A program made the translations under genes and the position numbers. Below are positions 15,167 to 24,116 of a stretch of 64,000 nucleotides of DNA, piece by piece. The stretch covers positions 1 through 64,000 of the forward strand of contig JAGBBP010000026.1 of assembly GCA_017938405.1 (NCBI GenBank). The letters are read 5' to 3'. The notes beneath the pieces are model-generated. The model was not told where the DNA came from. It made no database searches and worked only from the letters and a program-made list of their open reading frames with translations. How positions within the stretch are numbered: position 1 is the stretch's first letter; every line of letters begins with the position of its first letter. Source of the DNA: Lachnospiraceae bacterium (GTDB lineage: Bacteria; Bacillota; Clostridia; Lachnospirales; Lachnospiraceae).

Positions 15167-15985
15167 TTAAAGTGCGTAAGCAACGGTTCCGTGGGTTTCT
15201 CCGTTTTCTTCATAAATACCGAATTTGCGAAAACGAAGGTAACGTTCTTCTAATAAGGTATCGGTATCCTTCTTTAATAATTCGTTTAAGTCATCCTTTA
15301 AATTCTGTTTGATTACTGCGCAGGTTGCGGCAAAATCTTCATAATTTTCCGGAATGATGGTCTCGGCAACGCCGAAGTTTTTCATATCGTCTGCGGTAAT
15401 GCGTAAGCACTGTGCCGCATCCTCGGCGCGGGAAGCGTCCTTCCAAAGAATACTTGCGCAGCCCTCCGGAGAAATTACGGAATATACCGCGTTTTCCATC
15501 ATGTATACACGGTCGGAGGAGCAAAGCGCCAAGGCACCGCCGCTACCGCCTTCGCCGATAACAACAGAGATGGTAGGAGTCTTAAGACCCAGCATCTCGA
15601 TGATGTTTTCCGCGATGGCTTCGCCTTGTCCCCGCTCTTCGGCCTCGGCCCCCGGGTAAGCACCGCTGGTGTCAACGAAGCAAACCACCGGACGACCGAA
15701 CTTTTCCGCCTGCTTCATCAGGCGCAGCGCCTTACGATAGCCCTCCGGCTTCGGACAACCGAAGTTGGTTTTCATACGGGTGGCCAAATCCACACCCTTT
15801 TCGATTGCAATATAGGTCACCGGCATACCATCCAAACTTCCGATACCGGAAATGATAGCGGCGTCTTCTGCATAACGGCGGTCACCGTGAAGTTCGATAC
15901 GATCGTCGATGATGCCGTTGATGAAGGCAACACCGGTCGGTCTGCCGTTCTGACGTGTCAATTTTAATTTTTCATAAGGTGTCAT
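15167..15985 (-). CDS. accA: acetyl-CoA carboxylase carboxyltransferase subunit alpha
   Basis: With AccD, AccA moves the carboxyl group from carboxybiotin to acetyl-CoA, giving malonyl-CoA. Typical stretches are KPEGYRKALRLMKQAEKFGR, DTSGAYPGAEAEERGQ, VIGEGGSGGALAL and VYSVISPEGCASILWKD. At 272 aa it lacks the roughly 50-residue N-terminal helical region of Bacillus and E. coli AccA, a form I believe occurs in related Clostridia. Its ATG overlaps the accD stop by 4 bp, implying translational coupling. It is the last gene of the operon. Confidence 0.95.
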   Translation of the reverse strand: MTPYEKLKLTRQNGRPTGVAFINGIIDDRIELHGDRRYAEDAAIISGIGSLDGMPVTYIAIEKGVDLATRMKTNFGCPKPEGYRKALRLMKQAEKFGRPVVCFVDTSGAYPGAEAEERGQGEAIAENIIEMLGLKTPTISVVIGEGGSGGALALCSSDRVYMMENAVYSVISPEGCASILWKDASRAEDAAQCLRITADDMKNFGVAETIIPENYEDFAATCAVIKQNLKDDLNELLKKDTDTLLEERYLRFRKFGIYEENGETHGTVAYAL

Positions 15986-16797
15986 CCTGCTGCCTGCTCC
16001 TTTCTGTGAAGCTTTAAGATGGTGGTCAGGGTGTCAATGAGTTCCTCTCTCGGAACAATGGCATCCGCAAATCCATGCTCTAAAATAAATTCTGCGCTCT
16101 GGAAGTTATCCGGAAGCTGGGACTTGGTGGTTTGTTCCACTACACGACGTCCCGCAAACCCAACCAGCGCATTCGGCTCTGCAAGGGTAATGTCACCCTG
16201 CATGGCGAAGGAAGCGGTTACACCGCCCGTGGTCGGGTCCGTCAGTACCGTGATATATAAATTCCCCTCTGTAGAATGCTTCTTTACCGCGGCACTGCAT
16301 TTTGCCATTTGCATGAGAGAAATAATACCCTCCTGCATTCTGGCACCGCCGGAAGCGGTAAAGCCGATGACCGGAATATGATGCTCGGTAGCATACTCAA
16401 AGGTACGGGTAATCTTTTCCCCTACAACAGAACCCATACTTGCCATCATAAAGCGGGAATCCATAACGAAAATCGCACACGGATATCCGTTTACGGTGCC
16501 ATGACCGCAGATTACCGCATCATCCTCTCCGGTGGCGTCAATGGCCTTGGTCAGCTTGTCGGAATAGCCCGGAAACTCCAAAAAATCTACGCTGGAAAGG
16601 CCGGTTGCGAACTCCTCAAAACTCTTTTTGTCCACGACCTGATTGATACGTTCTCTGCCGCCGATGCGCATGTATTTATTGCATTCCGGGCAAATGTAAA
16701 GGGCCTTGCGAAGCTCTTTTACGGAAAACTCTTTTTTGCAGGCACCACAGGTCAGTTTTTCGTGAGAGAATGCCGCAATCCATTTATCAAAAATCAT
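15982..16797 (-). CDS. accD: acetyl-CoA carboxylase carboxyltransferase subunit beta
   Basis: AccD carries a zinc ribbon (CGAC...CPEC in the first 45 residues) and the crotonase-fold domain (FTASGGARMQEGI, LTDPTTGGVTASFAMQGD). It pairs with AccA. The ATG at 16797 follows GAGGAGG, which lies inside the end of fabZ; an upstream in-frame start at 16851 would overlap fabZ and is rejected. Length is 271 aa. Notably, fabZ is followed directly by accD, with no accC or accB. Confidence 0.95.
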   Translation of the reverse strand: MIFDKWIAAFSHEKLTCGACKKEFSVKELRKALYICPECNKYMRIGGRERINQVVDKKSFEEFATGLSSVDFLEFPGYSDKLTKAIDATGEDDAVICGHGTVNGYPCAIFVMDSRFMMASMGSVVGEKITRTFEYATEHHIPVIGFTASGGARMQEGIISLMQMAKCSAAVKKHSTEGNLYITVLTDPTTGGVTASFAMQGDITLAEPNALVGFAGRRVVEQTTKSQLPDNFQSAEFILEHGFADAIVPREELIDTLTTILKLHRKEQAAG

Positions 16798-16799
16798 AG

Positions 16800-17228
16800 T
16801 TATGCCTCCTCTTTCGGTAGGATAGCGAAGGAGAACTCTGCGGAAACACAAAGTTTTCCGTCTACCTTACCCACACCTTTTGCCCAGTAGAACGGGCCCT
16901 TGCTCTTAATGATGGAGCATTCGGTTTCAAATACATCGCCCGGTTTTACCTGGTTCTTAAAGCGTACGTTATTCAGACCGGTAAACAGAGTAGTGATTTC
17001 CTTGCCCTGAGCCAGATTCTGAAACAGAACACAGGTGGACTGGCCTAAGATTTCGCAAAGAATTACACCCGGTACAATCGGGTTGCCCGGAAAATGTCCT
17101 TTTAAGAAAAACTCGTCTCCGGTAATTTTTTTCTTTCCGTAAGCCACGCCGTCTTTTACCTCTGCTTCATCTACCAGAAGCATATGGTCACGGTGTGGCA
17201 GAATTTTCATTAATTCTTCTTTATTCAT
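16800..17228 (-). CDS. fabZ: 3-hydroxyacyl-ACP dehydratase FabZ
   Basis: FabZ removes water from 3-hydroxyacyl-ACP in each elongation cycle. The hot-dog fold motif GHFPGNPIVPGVILCE carries the catalytic His45 and Glu59. Length (142 aa) is typical. It follows fabF by 12 bp and precedes accD by 2 bp. No FabA, FabN or second dehydratase is seen here, so how unsaturated chains are made cannot be told. Confidence 0.96.
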   Translation of the reverse strand: MNKEELMKILPHRDHMLLVDEAEVKDGVAYGKKKITGDEFFLKGHFPGNPIVPGVILCEILGQSTCVLFQNLAQGKEITTLFTGLNNVRFKNQVKPGDVFETECSIIKSKGPFYWAKGVGKVDGKLCVSAEFSFAILPKEEA

Positions 17229-17240
17229 GATTCACCTCGA

Positions 17241-18470
17241 TTATTTTACGCGACGGAATGCGATACAAGCGTTGTGACCGCCGAAGCCAAGGGAAGTGGA
17301 AATGGCGGTATCTACCTGTACATTCTGTGCCTTACACGGAACGTAGTCTAAATCCAGGGCCGGGTCCGGACTGGTTAAGTTAATGGTCGGCGGTAAGATA
17401 CCGGTCTCCAATGCCTTTACACAGGCGATGGCCTCTGCGGCACCTGCAGCACCCAGCATATGTCCGGTCATGGACTTGGTGGAGCTGATTTTTACCTTCT
17501 TGGCACCTTCTTCGCCGAAGGCAAGCTTGAATGCCTTGGTCTCGGTAGCATCGTTTAATGCGGTACCGGTACCGTGCGCGTTGATGTATAAGGAATCGGT
17601 AGCGTACTCCACACCTGCCAAAGCCTTTTCGATGGCCTTTGCGGTATAGGTAGCTTCCGGATCCGGAGCGGTAACGTGATGTGCATCACAGGTAGCACCG
17701 TAACCGCAGATTTCTGCGTAAATCTTTGCACCGCGGGCAACTGCGTGCTCGTACTCCTCTAAGATAAGGGTGGCTGCACCTTCGCCGAGAACAAAGCCTG
17801 CACGGCGGGAATCAAACGGAAGAGAAGCTTCGTTCGGGTCCGTTGCCTGGGACAGTGCCATACAGTTAATAAAGCCTGCCACACAAAGCGGGTTTACGGA
17901 AGATTCGGAACCGCCGCAAATGGCTGCGGTAAGGTATCCGTCCTTGATGGCACGGTATGCTTCGCCGATGGCGGTGGTACCGGTAGCACAAGCAGTGGAC
18001 ATACACATGGCATTGCCGTGTGCATTGAAACGGATGGCAATCTGGCCAGCCGCAATATTAATAATCATCTTCGGAACAAACTGCGGGGAAACCTTCTTCG
18101 GACCGCCGGCAAGAATGCCTTCGTGGTTCTCTAAGGTGGTTTCGATACCGCCGACACCGGAACCGAAGTATACGCCAAGTTCATCCTCGGCTACCTTTCC
18201 GGCAAGACCGGAATCCTGCATAGCTTCCTCTGCGGAAACAAGAGCATATTGGGTGTAAAGGTCGGTCTTACGAACGGTACCCTTATCCAGTACTGCGGAC
18301 GGGTCAAAGTTCTTTACTTCTGCTGCAAGCTTGCTCTTAAAATCCGTGGTGTCGAAACGGGTAATCGGTGCGATACCGTTTACACCGGTAACGAGACCGT
18401 TCCAGTATTCTTCCATATTATTTCCTATGGGCGTCACTGCGCCAAGACCGGTTACAACTACTCTTCTCAT
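17241..18470 (-). CDS. fabF: 3-oxoacyl-ACP synthase II
   Basis: FabF condenses malonyl-ACP with acyl-ACP. The catalytic triad is present: Cys161 (STACATGTTA), His299 (NAHGTGT) and His337 (SMTGHMLGAAG), plus Lys332. Length (409 aa) is normal. It is 12 bp downstream of fabG. In many Clostridia accB follows fabF at this point; here fabZ follows directly. Confidence 0.97.
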   Translation of the reverse strand: MRRVVVTGLGAVTPIGNNMEEYWNGLVTGVNGIAPITRFDTTDFKSKLAAEVKNFDPSAVLDKGTVRKTDLYTQYALVSAEEAMQDSGLAGKVAEDELGVYFGSGVGGIETTLENHEGILAGGPKKVSPQFVPKMIINIAAGQIAIRFNAHGNAMCMSTACATGTTAIGEAYRAIKDGYLTAAICGGSESSVNPLCVAGFINCMALSQATDPNEASLPFDSRRAGFVLGEGAATLILEEYEHAVARGAKIYAEICGYGATCDAHHVTAPDPEATYTAKAIEKALAGVEYATDSLYINAHGTGTALNDATETKAFKLAFGEEGAKKVKISSTKSMTGHMLGAAGAAEAIACVKALETGILPPTINLTSPDPALDLDYVPCKAQNVQVDTAISTSLGFGGHNACIAFRRVK

Positions 18471-18482
18471 ACTTTTCTCCTC

Positions 18483-19232
18483 CTACATTGCCATGCCGCC
18501 GTCGATGCGGATGACTTCGCCCGTAATATAATTTGCCATGTCAGAAGCCAGGAATAATACTAAGTTTGCGATTTCCTCCGGCTCTGCAAAGCGCTTCATC
18601 GGGATTGCATTTACGAATTCTTCCTTGTCTGCAAAGGCTGTTGTCATCGGGGTTCTTACAAAGCCCGGAGCGATGGCGTTACAGCAGATGCCGCGACTGC
18701 CAAGCTCCTTTGCAATGGACTTGGTAAAACCGATTAAGCCTGCCTTGGATGCGGCATAATTGGTCTGGCCCGGATTACCCATAACGCCTGCTACGGAGCT
18801 GACGTTGATGATTTTGCCGGCACGCTTTTTTAACATCACCGGGTATACCTGCTTTACGGTGTTGTAAGCGCCCACCAGGTTGATGTCGATAACGGAGGTA
18901 AACTCTTCCGGCTTCATGGAAAGAAGCAGCTTATCCCGGGTAATACCTGCGTTGTTTACTAAAATATCCACGGTACCGAACTCGGCAAGAATCTCCTTGA
19001 ACACTTCCGTGGTCTTATCGAAATCGGAAATATCGCACTGATACGCCTTTACCTTGGTACCAAACTGTGCAAGGTAAGCTGCGGTTTCTTCCGCAACCTC
19101 CATGCTGCCTGCGTCTAAGAATGCCACATCGGCGCCGTTTTTGCAGAATGCTTCGCAAACGGCACGGCCGATGCCGCGGGAGCCGCCGGTAACGACAGCT
19201 ACTTTATTTTTTAAAGATGTATTGTTTTCCAT
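18483..19232 (-). CDS. fabG: 3-oxoacyl-ACP reductase
   Basis: This short-chain dehydrogenase reduces 3-oxoacyl-ACP with NADPH. It has the cofactor motif TGGSRGIG (15-22), NNAG (93-96), and the catalytic Ser (NVSS, 143-146), Tyr159 and Lys163 (YAASK). Length (249 aa) is normal. It sits 15 bp after fabD in the operon. Confidence 0.96.
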   Translation of the reverse strand: MENNTSLKNKVAVVTGGSRGIGRAVCEAFCKNGADVAFLDAGSMEVAEETAAYLAQFGTKVKAYQCDISDFDKTTEVFKEILAEFGTVDILVNNAGITRDKLLLSMKPEEFTSVIDINLVGAYNTVKQVYPVMLKKRAGKIINVSSVAGVMGNPGQTNYAASKAGLIGFTKSIAKELGSRGICCNAIAPGFVRTPMTTAFADKEEFVNAIPMKRFAEPEEIANLVLFLASDMANYITGEVIRIDGGMAM

Positions 19233-19247
19233 GTTAAGTTCCTTTCC

Positions 19248-20162
19248 CTATTTCCCCAGTTCGGCAAGAACCGTATCCAGTTGTTCCTTGGTTTCCACCG
19301 CAAAGCTCTTGGCTTCCGGAACAATCTTTTCCACCAGTTTTTGTAAGGTATTGCCGACACCGGTTTCAATAAATGTGGTGACACCCTGTTCTGCCATGGA
19401 AAGAATGATTTTTTCCCAGAGAACCGGATGATTGACCTGGGCACACATGGTCTCTCTTACGTTATCGCCGTAAGGAGCTGCGGTCAGGTTTGCGAAAATC
19501 GGAAGAGACGGGGTACTGATATCGAATCCTGCCAAATCCTTTTTAAATTCAGCTACAGCCGGGGTCATAAACGGGGAATGGAAACCGCCGCCTACCTTAA
19601 GCGGAAGGGCACGACCGCCTGCAGCTTTTACTTCTTCATAAAATTGCGGAAGTTCCTCGGTACTTCCCGCGCAAACCAACTGTCCGGTGCAGTTGTAATT
19701 TACCGGATATACATGTTCGTAGTGGGAGGCAAGCTCTTCTACGGTTTCATTCGGCAGCTTTACAACGGCTGCCATGCCTGCCGGAGCGTCTGCTGCGGCC
19801 TTTGCCATGTGACGGCCTCTTGCACAGGCAATCTCGAAGCCGGTCTCCGGGGTATAGGCACCTGCGAATGCAAGGGCCGGGATTTCTCCCAAGGAGAAGC
19901 CCGCTACCATATCCGGAACGATACCTGCGTTTTTTAAAGCCAAAGCAGAAGCTAAATCCGCAAGATAGAGGCACGGCTGGGTGTTTGCGGTGTCGCGAAG
20001 GGTCGCTTCGTCACCTTCAAACATCTGGGCAAGGGTGCCCGGACGAAGAGCCTCTGCTTTATCAAAGAGATTGGCTACTTCGTTAAAGTTTTCGTATAAA
20101 TTTTTTCCCATGCCAGGGTGCTGAGCACCCTGACCGGAAAATAAAAATGCTATTTTACCCAT
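19248..20162 (-). CDS. fabD: malonyl-CoA:ACP transacylase
   Basis: FabD loads malonyl groups onto acyl carrier protein. The protein has FSGQGAQ at the N-terminus, the nucleophile Ser90 and catalytic His195 (GGGFHSPFM). The nucleophile elbow reads GFSLGE instead of the usual GHSLGE, so the residue before the serine is Phe. Length (304 aa) is normal. Its start overlaps the fabK end by 13 bp, suggesting translational coupling. Confidence 0.95.
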   Translation of the reverse strand: MGKIAFLFSGQGAQHPGMGKNLYENFNEVANLFDKAEALRPGTLAQMFEGDEATLRDTANTQPCLYLADLASALALKNAGIVPDMVAGFSLGEIPALAFAGAYTPETGFEIACARGRHMAKAAADAPAGMAAVVKLPNETVEELASHYEHVYPVNYNCTGQLVCAGSTEELPQFYEEVKAAGGRALPLKVGGGFHSPFMTPAVAEFKKDLAGFDISTPSLPIFANLTAAPYGDNVRETMCAQVNHPVLWEKIILSMAEQGVTTFIETGVGNTLQKLVEKIVPEAKSFAVETKEQLDTVLAELGK

Positions 20163-21100
20163 GCGTTTACTCCTTTCAAAAGAGCTTCACATTCGGTTAC
20201 GAGCTCTGTAACAATTTCTGCGGCGGTCTGCTCTTTATTTACCATACCGGAAATCTGGCCGGCTAAAAAGCATCCTTCCTTGGTATCACCGTCTACGGCA
20301 GCCTTACGAAGTCCGCCCACACCCAGTTCCGCAACCATTTCCGCGGTGGTTTCCGGTGCATATTCGATTTTGGAAAAACCGCGGCTGAACGGGTTCTTGA
20401 TGCAACGGCAGGTGTTTCCGCCGAAGCGTCTTCCGGTGGTGATGGTGGAAGTATCGTTTGCCTTTAATACCATATCCTTGTAGTTTTGATGTACGGAGCA
20501 TTCCTTTGCCACCAGGAAACGGGTACCTAACTGTACACCGCATGCACCGAGACAGAAGGAGGCAGCCATACCACGGCCGTCCGCGATACCGCCTGCGGCA
20601 AGTACCGGAATGGAAACGGCACTGCAAACCTGCGGAACCAAAGCCATGGTAGTCAATTCGCCGATGTGTCCGCCGGATTCCTGGCCTTCCGCAACAACTG
20701 CGGTAGCACCGCACTGCTCCATTTTCTTTGCCATGGCAACGGAAGCAATGACCGGGATTACTTTAATGCCTGCGGCGTTCCAAGCCTCCATATAGGCAGC
20801 CGGACTTCCTGCGCCGGTAGTAACTACCGGAACCTTTTCCTCAACCACAACCTGAGCTACTTCCGCTACATGCGGACTCATAAGCATGATGTTTACGCCA
20901 AACGGCTTGTCGGTCAGTTCACGGGCAATTTTAATCTGCTCCCGAAGGTAGTTTGCATCCGCATTCATGGCGGAAATGATACCAAGACCGCCTGCGTTGG
21001 ATACGGCAGCGGCCAGCTTGCCGTCCGCAATCCACGCCATACCACCCTGGAAAACCGGGTAGGTAATTCCTAATAAATCACAGAGTTTCGATTGAATCAT
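20150..21100 (-). CDS. fabK: enoyl-ACP reductase II (FMN-dependent)
   Basis: FabK completes the elongation cycle by reducing enoyl-ACP. It is a TIM-barrel flavoprotein related to nitronate monooxygenase. Typical stretches are YPVFQGGMAWIADGKLAAAVSNAGGLG, here only noted at its start, plus GQESGGHIGE, PVLAAGGIADGRG and GACGVQLGTRFL. Length (316 aa) fits. No FabI is seen; FabK-only reduction usually means triclosan insensitivity, as known from streptococci. It follows acpP by 22 bp. Confidence 0.95.
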   Translation of the reverse strand: MIQSKLCDLLGITYPVFQGGMAWIADGKLAAAVSNAGGLGIISAMNADANYLREQIKIARELTDKPFGVNIMLMSPHVAEVAQVVVEEKVPVVTTGAGSPAAYMEAWNAAGIKVIPVIASVAMAKKMEQCGATAVVAEGQESGGHIGELTTMALVPQVCSAVSIPVLAAGGIADGRGMAASFCLGACGVQLGTRFLVAKECSVHQNYKDMVLKANDTSTITTGRRFGGNTCRCIKNPFSRGFSKIEYAPETTAEMVAELGVGGLRKAAVDGDTKEGCFLAGQISGMVNKEQTAAEIVTELVTECEALLKGVNAWVK

Positions 21101-21122
21101 AATTTACCTCGCACAAGTTGTT

Positions 21123-21344
21123 TTAGCCTCTCAGCTCCTCGATCTTTGCAATGAGGTCGCCTACGGTAGCGATGGACGGATCCGGCTCGATGGAAACGCC
21201 GAACTCTTCTTCCACGTTCATCAGTAACTCAACGATATCGAGAGAGTCGATACCAAGGTCCTCGGAGAAGCGGCTTGCTTCGGTGATGGTGTCTGCATCA
21301 ATAGAGAGGCTGGTTGCTAAAAGTTCTTTGATCTGGTCTAACAT
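21123..21344 (-). CDS. acpP: acyl carrier protein
   Basis: This 73-residue acidic four-helix protein carries acyl chains on a phosphopantetheine arm at Ser34, in LGIDSLDIVELL. AAGGAG precedes the ATG at 21344; the frame extends upstream to 21464 into fabH, which is rejected. It lies between fabH (88 bp gap) and fabK. Confidence 0.96.
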   Translation of the reverse strand: MLDQIKELLATSLSIDADTITEASRFSEDLGIDSLDIVELLMNVEEEFGVSIEPDPSIATVGDLIAKIEELRG

Positions 21345-21432
21345 AGTTTCGTTCTCCTTTTTTATAAATAGATTGTTTTTATGAACAAGCCCTTGAATCG
21401 TAAGCGTTCGCGGGCGAGTTGCCGTTTGAGAC

Positions 21433-22386
21433 TTACCAGCGAAGCAGACAGGCTGCGTTTGCAAGACCGCCGCCGAATGCGGTAAGAATGATGTAATCGC
21501 CGTGTTTTAACTTACCGGCACGGTTTAATTCATCCAGGGCAATCGGAATACTTGCGCTGGAGGTGTTGCCGTAGCGTTCGATGTTCACATAGAACTTGTC
21601 TTCCGTGGTCTTTAAACGCTTTGCGGCAAAATCGATGATGCGCTTGTTGGCCTGATGCGGCACGATATAGCTGATATCATCTAAGGTCAGATTGTTCTGC
21701 GTAAGAAGTGTATTCACATCGTTGCAGATGGAACTTACGGCGTACTTAAAGGTTTCCTGACCCATCATGTGCACATACGGGGTATCTGCTTCTTTGGTAA
21801 AGAACGGAGAACAGCCGACGGCGGTCAGAATCTTAATGACCTCGTCGTTGCCCTGTACGGTAACAACGGAATCCAAGTATCCGTCTACATCGTTACTAAG
21901 TACTGCCGCACCGGCACCGTCGCCGAAGATAATGCAGGTACCGCGATCAGACCAGTCAATGATACCGCTGAGACGCTCTGCACCTACCACAAGAATCTTG
22001 TTTGCTTTCTTTCTTGCGAAGAAACCTGCTGCGGTTTCCAATAAGAAGAGAAATGCGGAGCATGCCGCATTGATTTCCATGGCCGGGCAGGTGGCTCCTA
22101 AAAGCTTTTGCACCATGCAGGCAGTGGAAGGGGAAACGGTTTCGCCGCTAACGGTGGCGGTAATGATATAGTCTAAGTCTTCCGGCTTGCAGTTTGCGTT
22201 TTCCAGTGCCGCAAGAGCTGCCTTATACGCCATCTCGGACGTCCATTCTTCTGTGCTGACTCTGCGTTCGGCAATGCCGACACGCTGTTTGATCCATTCG
22301 TCATTGGTATCTACCATAGTTGCAAGTTCGTCGTTGGTAACGATGCGCTCCGGTACATACATACCGGTTCCGATTATATGAAACAT
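21433..22386 (-). CDS. fabH: 3-oxoacyl-ACP synthase III
   Basis: FabH starts chains by condensing acetyl-CoA (or another primer) with malonyl-ACP. The triad is intact: Cys109 (NAACSAF), His244 (VPHQANKRI) and Asn274 (GNTSSAS). GGAGG lies 5 nt before the ATG at 22386; an in-frame TTG 12 nt upstream overlaps the ribosome site. Length is 317 aa. It is the first gene of the operon. The 281-bp upstream region shows no FapR- or FabT-like palindrome that I can recognise. Confidence 0.96.
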   Translation of the reverse strand: MFHIIGTGMYVPERIVTNDELATMVDTNDEWIKQRVGIAERRVSTEEWTSEMAYKAALAALENANCKPEDLDYIITATVSGETVSPSTACMVQKLLGATCPAMEINAACSAFLFLLETAAGFFARKKANKILVVGAERLSGIIDWSDRGTCIIFGDGAGAAVLSNDVDGYLDSVVTVQGNDEVIKILTAVGCSPFFTKEADTPYVHMMGQETFKYAVSSICNDVNTLLTQNNLTLDDISYIVPHQANKRIIDFAAKRLKTTEDKFYVNIERYGNTSSASIPIALDELNRAGKLKHGDYIILTAFGGGLANAACLLRW

Positions 22387-22596
22387 AACATCCTCCAAAA
22401 AAACATTCGGCAGGGAAAATGAGATCCTTGCTGCGGGCTTTCCGAAAAAGCCATTCGATAAGTTAGTAGCGGAAAGTGGAAAAAAGTTACAGGGAAAATA
22501 AAATTATTTTTGCTGTTTTTGGAAGAAATATTCAAAGGGCAGAAAAACAGCGGGTTTTCGGAGCGAAAAATTTTTCTACCAAAACAAAAAAATATA

Positions 22597-22605
22597 TGAT
22601 ATACT
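22597..22605 (+). promoter_or_regulatory. extended -10 promoter of the ECF sigma gene
   Basis: TGATATACT is an extended -10 element without a good -35 box at 17 bp, 62 bp before the coding start. Confidence 0.4.
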
Positions 22606-22667
22606 GTTCGTAAACGTTTTGTTATGTGCAAAAGTTTTGAGACCTGAAGACAGGGGGAAACATTTCA

Positions 22668-23180
22668 TTGGAAGATTTTGAAGAGATTTATGTGCGTTAC
22701 CAGACGAAGATATACAGTTTTCTGTATCGTCTCAGCGGTGATGCGCAATTATCGGAGGAACTGACCCAGGAGACCTTTTACCGGGCGTTTGTATCCTTCG
22801 GGAAATATAAAGGCAACAGCAGTATTTTTACCTGGCTGGCGGCCATTGCCAAGTATACGTATTTCGGACACTTGAAAAAAGAGAAGCAGTCCAGAGAGGT
22901 GATTCAGTTGGAGGATGTGGTTACCTTCTTTATGGAACAGGAGGGTCAGACTTCTGCGGAGAGCCAAATGCTTCGAAAAGAGGTCACGGACAAGGTCAGA
23001 GAGGTGTTGTTGGAGTTACCGCAGAAAAACCTGGAAGTAGTAGCACTCCGTATTTATGCGGAGATGTCCTTTAAACAGGTGGCAGAAGCAATGGGGATTT
23101 CGGAAAGTTCGGCAAAGGTGCTGTATTTCCGGGCAAAAAATATGTTAAAGGAGAAATTGGAACATGAGTATGAGCTGTAA
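22668..23180 (+). CDS. ECF-type RNA polymerase sigma factor
   Basis: The 170-aa sigma-70-family factor has region 2 (YQTKIYSFLYRLSGDAQLSE, then ELTQETFYRAF, SIFTWLAAIAKYT) and region 4 (LELPQKNLEVVALRIYAEMS, then FKQVAEAMGISESSAKVLYFRA). It directs transcription of a small regulon in response to a cell-surface signal. The start is TTG at 22668 with AGGGGG 11 nt upstream; no nearer ATG exists. It overlaps its anti-sigma factor by 17 bp. No obvious autoregulated ECF promoter (AAC at -35) is visible upstream. Confidence 0.9.
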   Translation: MEDFEEIYVRYQTKIYSFLYRLSGDAQLSEELTQETFYRAFVSFGKYKGNSSIFTWLAAIAKYTYFGHLKKEKQSREVIQLEDVVTFFMEQEGQTSAESQMLRKEVTDKVREVLLELPQKNLEVVALRIYAEMSFKQVAEAMGISESSAKVLYFRAKNMLKEKLEHEYEL

Positions 23181-23490
23181 TGTAGTGCAGGATTTAATTG
23201 TATTGTTTCAGGAAAACACCGTGAGTGACGAAACTCGTCGGGAAGTCAGAAATCACTTAAAAGAATGCAGAGCATGCCGTAAGGTTTACAGGGAATATGC
23301 TCATTTGAACCAGGAAGAACTGCATTTTGAACCGGAGTTAAGACCGGAGGAGGATTTCGGCTACGGAGAACTGGCGGCCCGGATTCGTAAAAGAAAGTTT
23401 TGGAAACATACGGTAGTAACGGGAGCTTTTGCGGTATGTATCGGAATTACCGTGCTGGTGACCCGTGCAATCTTGCGGAATGAACGATAG
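23164..23490 (+). CDS. anti-sigma factor with zinc-finger (ZAS-like) domain
   Basis: This 108-aa single-pass membrane protein probably holds the upstream sigma factor inactive. The cytoplasmic N-terminus has the H-x3-C-x2-C motif NHLKECRACRK, typical of zinc-containing anti-sigma factors, and one membrane helix (about 83-101). Only a few residues lie beyond the helix, so a sensor domain is absent and signals may come through the membrane or a partner. It overlaps the sigma gene by 17 bp. Confidence 0.85.
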   Translation: MSMSCNVVQDLIVLFQENTVSDETRREVRNHLKECRACRKVYREYAHLNQEELHFEPELRPEEDFGYGELAARIRKRKFWKHTVVTGAFAVCIGITVLVTRAILRNER

Positions 23491-23539
23491 GTGAAGTGAT
23501 TTTGAACGGGAAGAATGAGCAGCAATAGGAGAGACATCT

Positions 23540-24073
23540 ATGGAAATCGAACGTAAATTTACGATAAAGGTGCTTCCGGCGGATTTGACCCAATATGTGT
23601 GCAAAGAACTGGAACAAGGCTATTTATGCAACCGTCCGGTGGTGCGCGTGCGCAAGTCTGTAAAGGCCGGAGAGGCAAGCTATATTCTTTGTTATAAATC
23701 CAAGCTTGGTTTGGAACAGAAGGAAGATGCCACGGCCCAGGTGTGCAGGGAAGAAGAGATGCCCTTAACCGAAGAGGCCTATGAGAAGCTGATTTCTAAG
23801 GTAGACGGTCGTGTGATTGCGAAGAAGAGATATCTGATTCCGTACGAATCCTATACCATCGAACTGGATGTATTTGCCGGAGAACTGACCGGCCTTGTAT
23901 TTGCGGAAGTGGAATTTCCGGATGAGGAGGCAGCGGCGGCCTTTGTTGCACCGGATTGGTTTGAAAAGGACGTGACCTTTGACGACCGGTTCAAGAACGG
24001 GTGGCTGGCACGGCAGGAAGAAGCGCCGGAGGAACTGAGGAAGGCGGGACTTATGTTACTTGAAGTTAATTAG
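23540..24073 (+). CDS. CYTH-domain protein (triphosphate tunnel enzyme)
   Basis: The 177-aa cytoplasmic protein begins MEIERKF, the ExExK signature of CYTH enzymes, whose tunnel binds triphosphates with basic residues (RVRKS, KKRYLIPY) and acidic metal ligands (ELDVF, AEVEFP). Bacterial members are mostly inorganic triphosphatases. It is downstream of the sigma/anti-sigma pair by 49 bp and may be co-transcribed. The physiological substrate is unknown. Confidence 0.87.
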   Translation: MEIERKFTIKVLPADLTQYVCKELEQGYLCNRPVVRVRKSVKAGEASYILCYKSKLGLEQKEDATAQVCREEEMPLTEEAYEKLISKVDGRVIAKKRYLIPYESYTIELDVFAGELTGLVFAEVEFPDEEAAAAFVAPDWFEKDVTFDDRFKNGWLARQEEAPEELRKAGLMLLEVN

Positions 24074-24088
24074 TTTCTATGGTATAAT
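24060..24088 (+). promoter_or_regulatory. promoter of the dCache chemoreceptor gene
   Basis: TTGAAG (24060-24065), 17 bp, then TATAAT (24083-24088) with extended TG. The -35 lies inside the end of the CYTH gene. Confidence 0.6.
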
Positions 24089-24116
24089 TATTTAATAAAA
24101 AAAGGAGGAGTTTTCT

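Noticed and set aside
22387..22596. FapR or FabT operator upstream of fabH
   Set aside because: No matching palindrome was found by eye on either strand.
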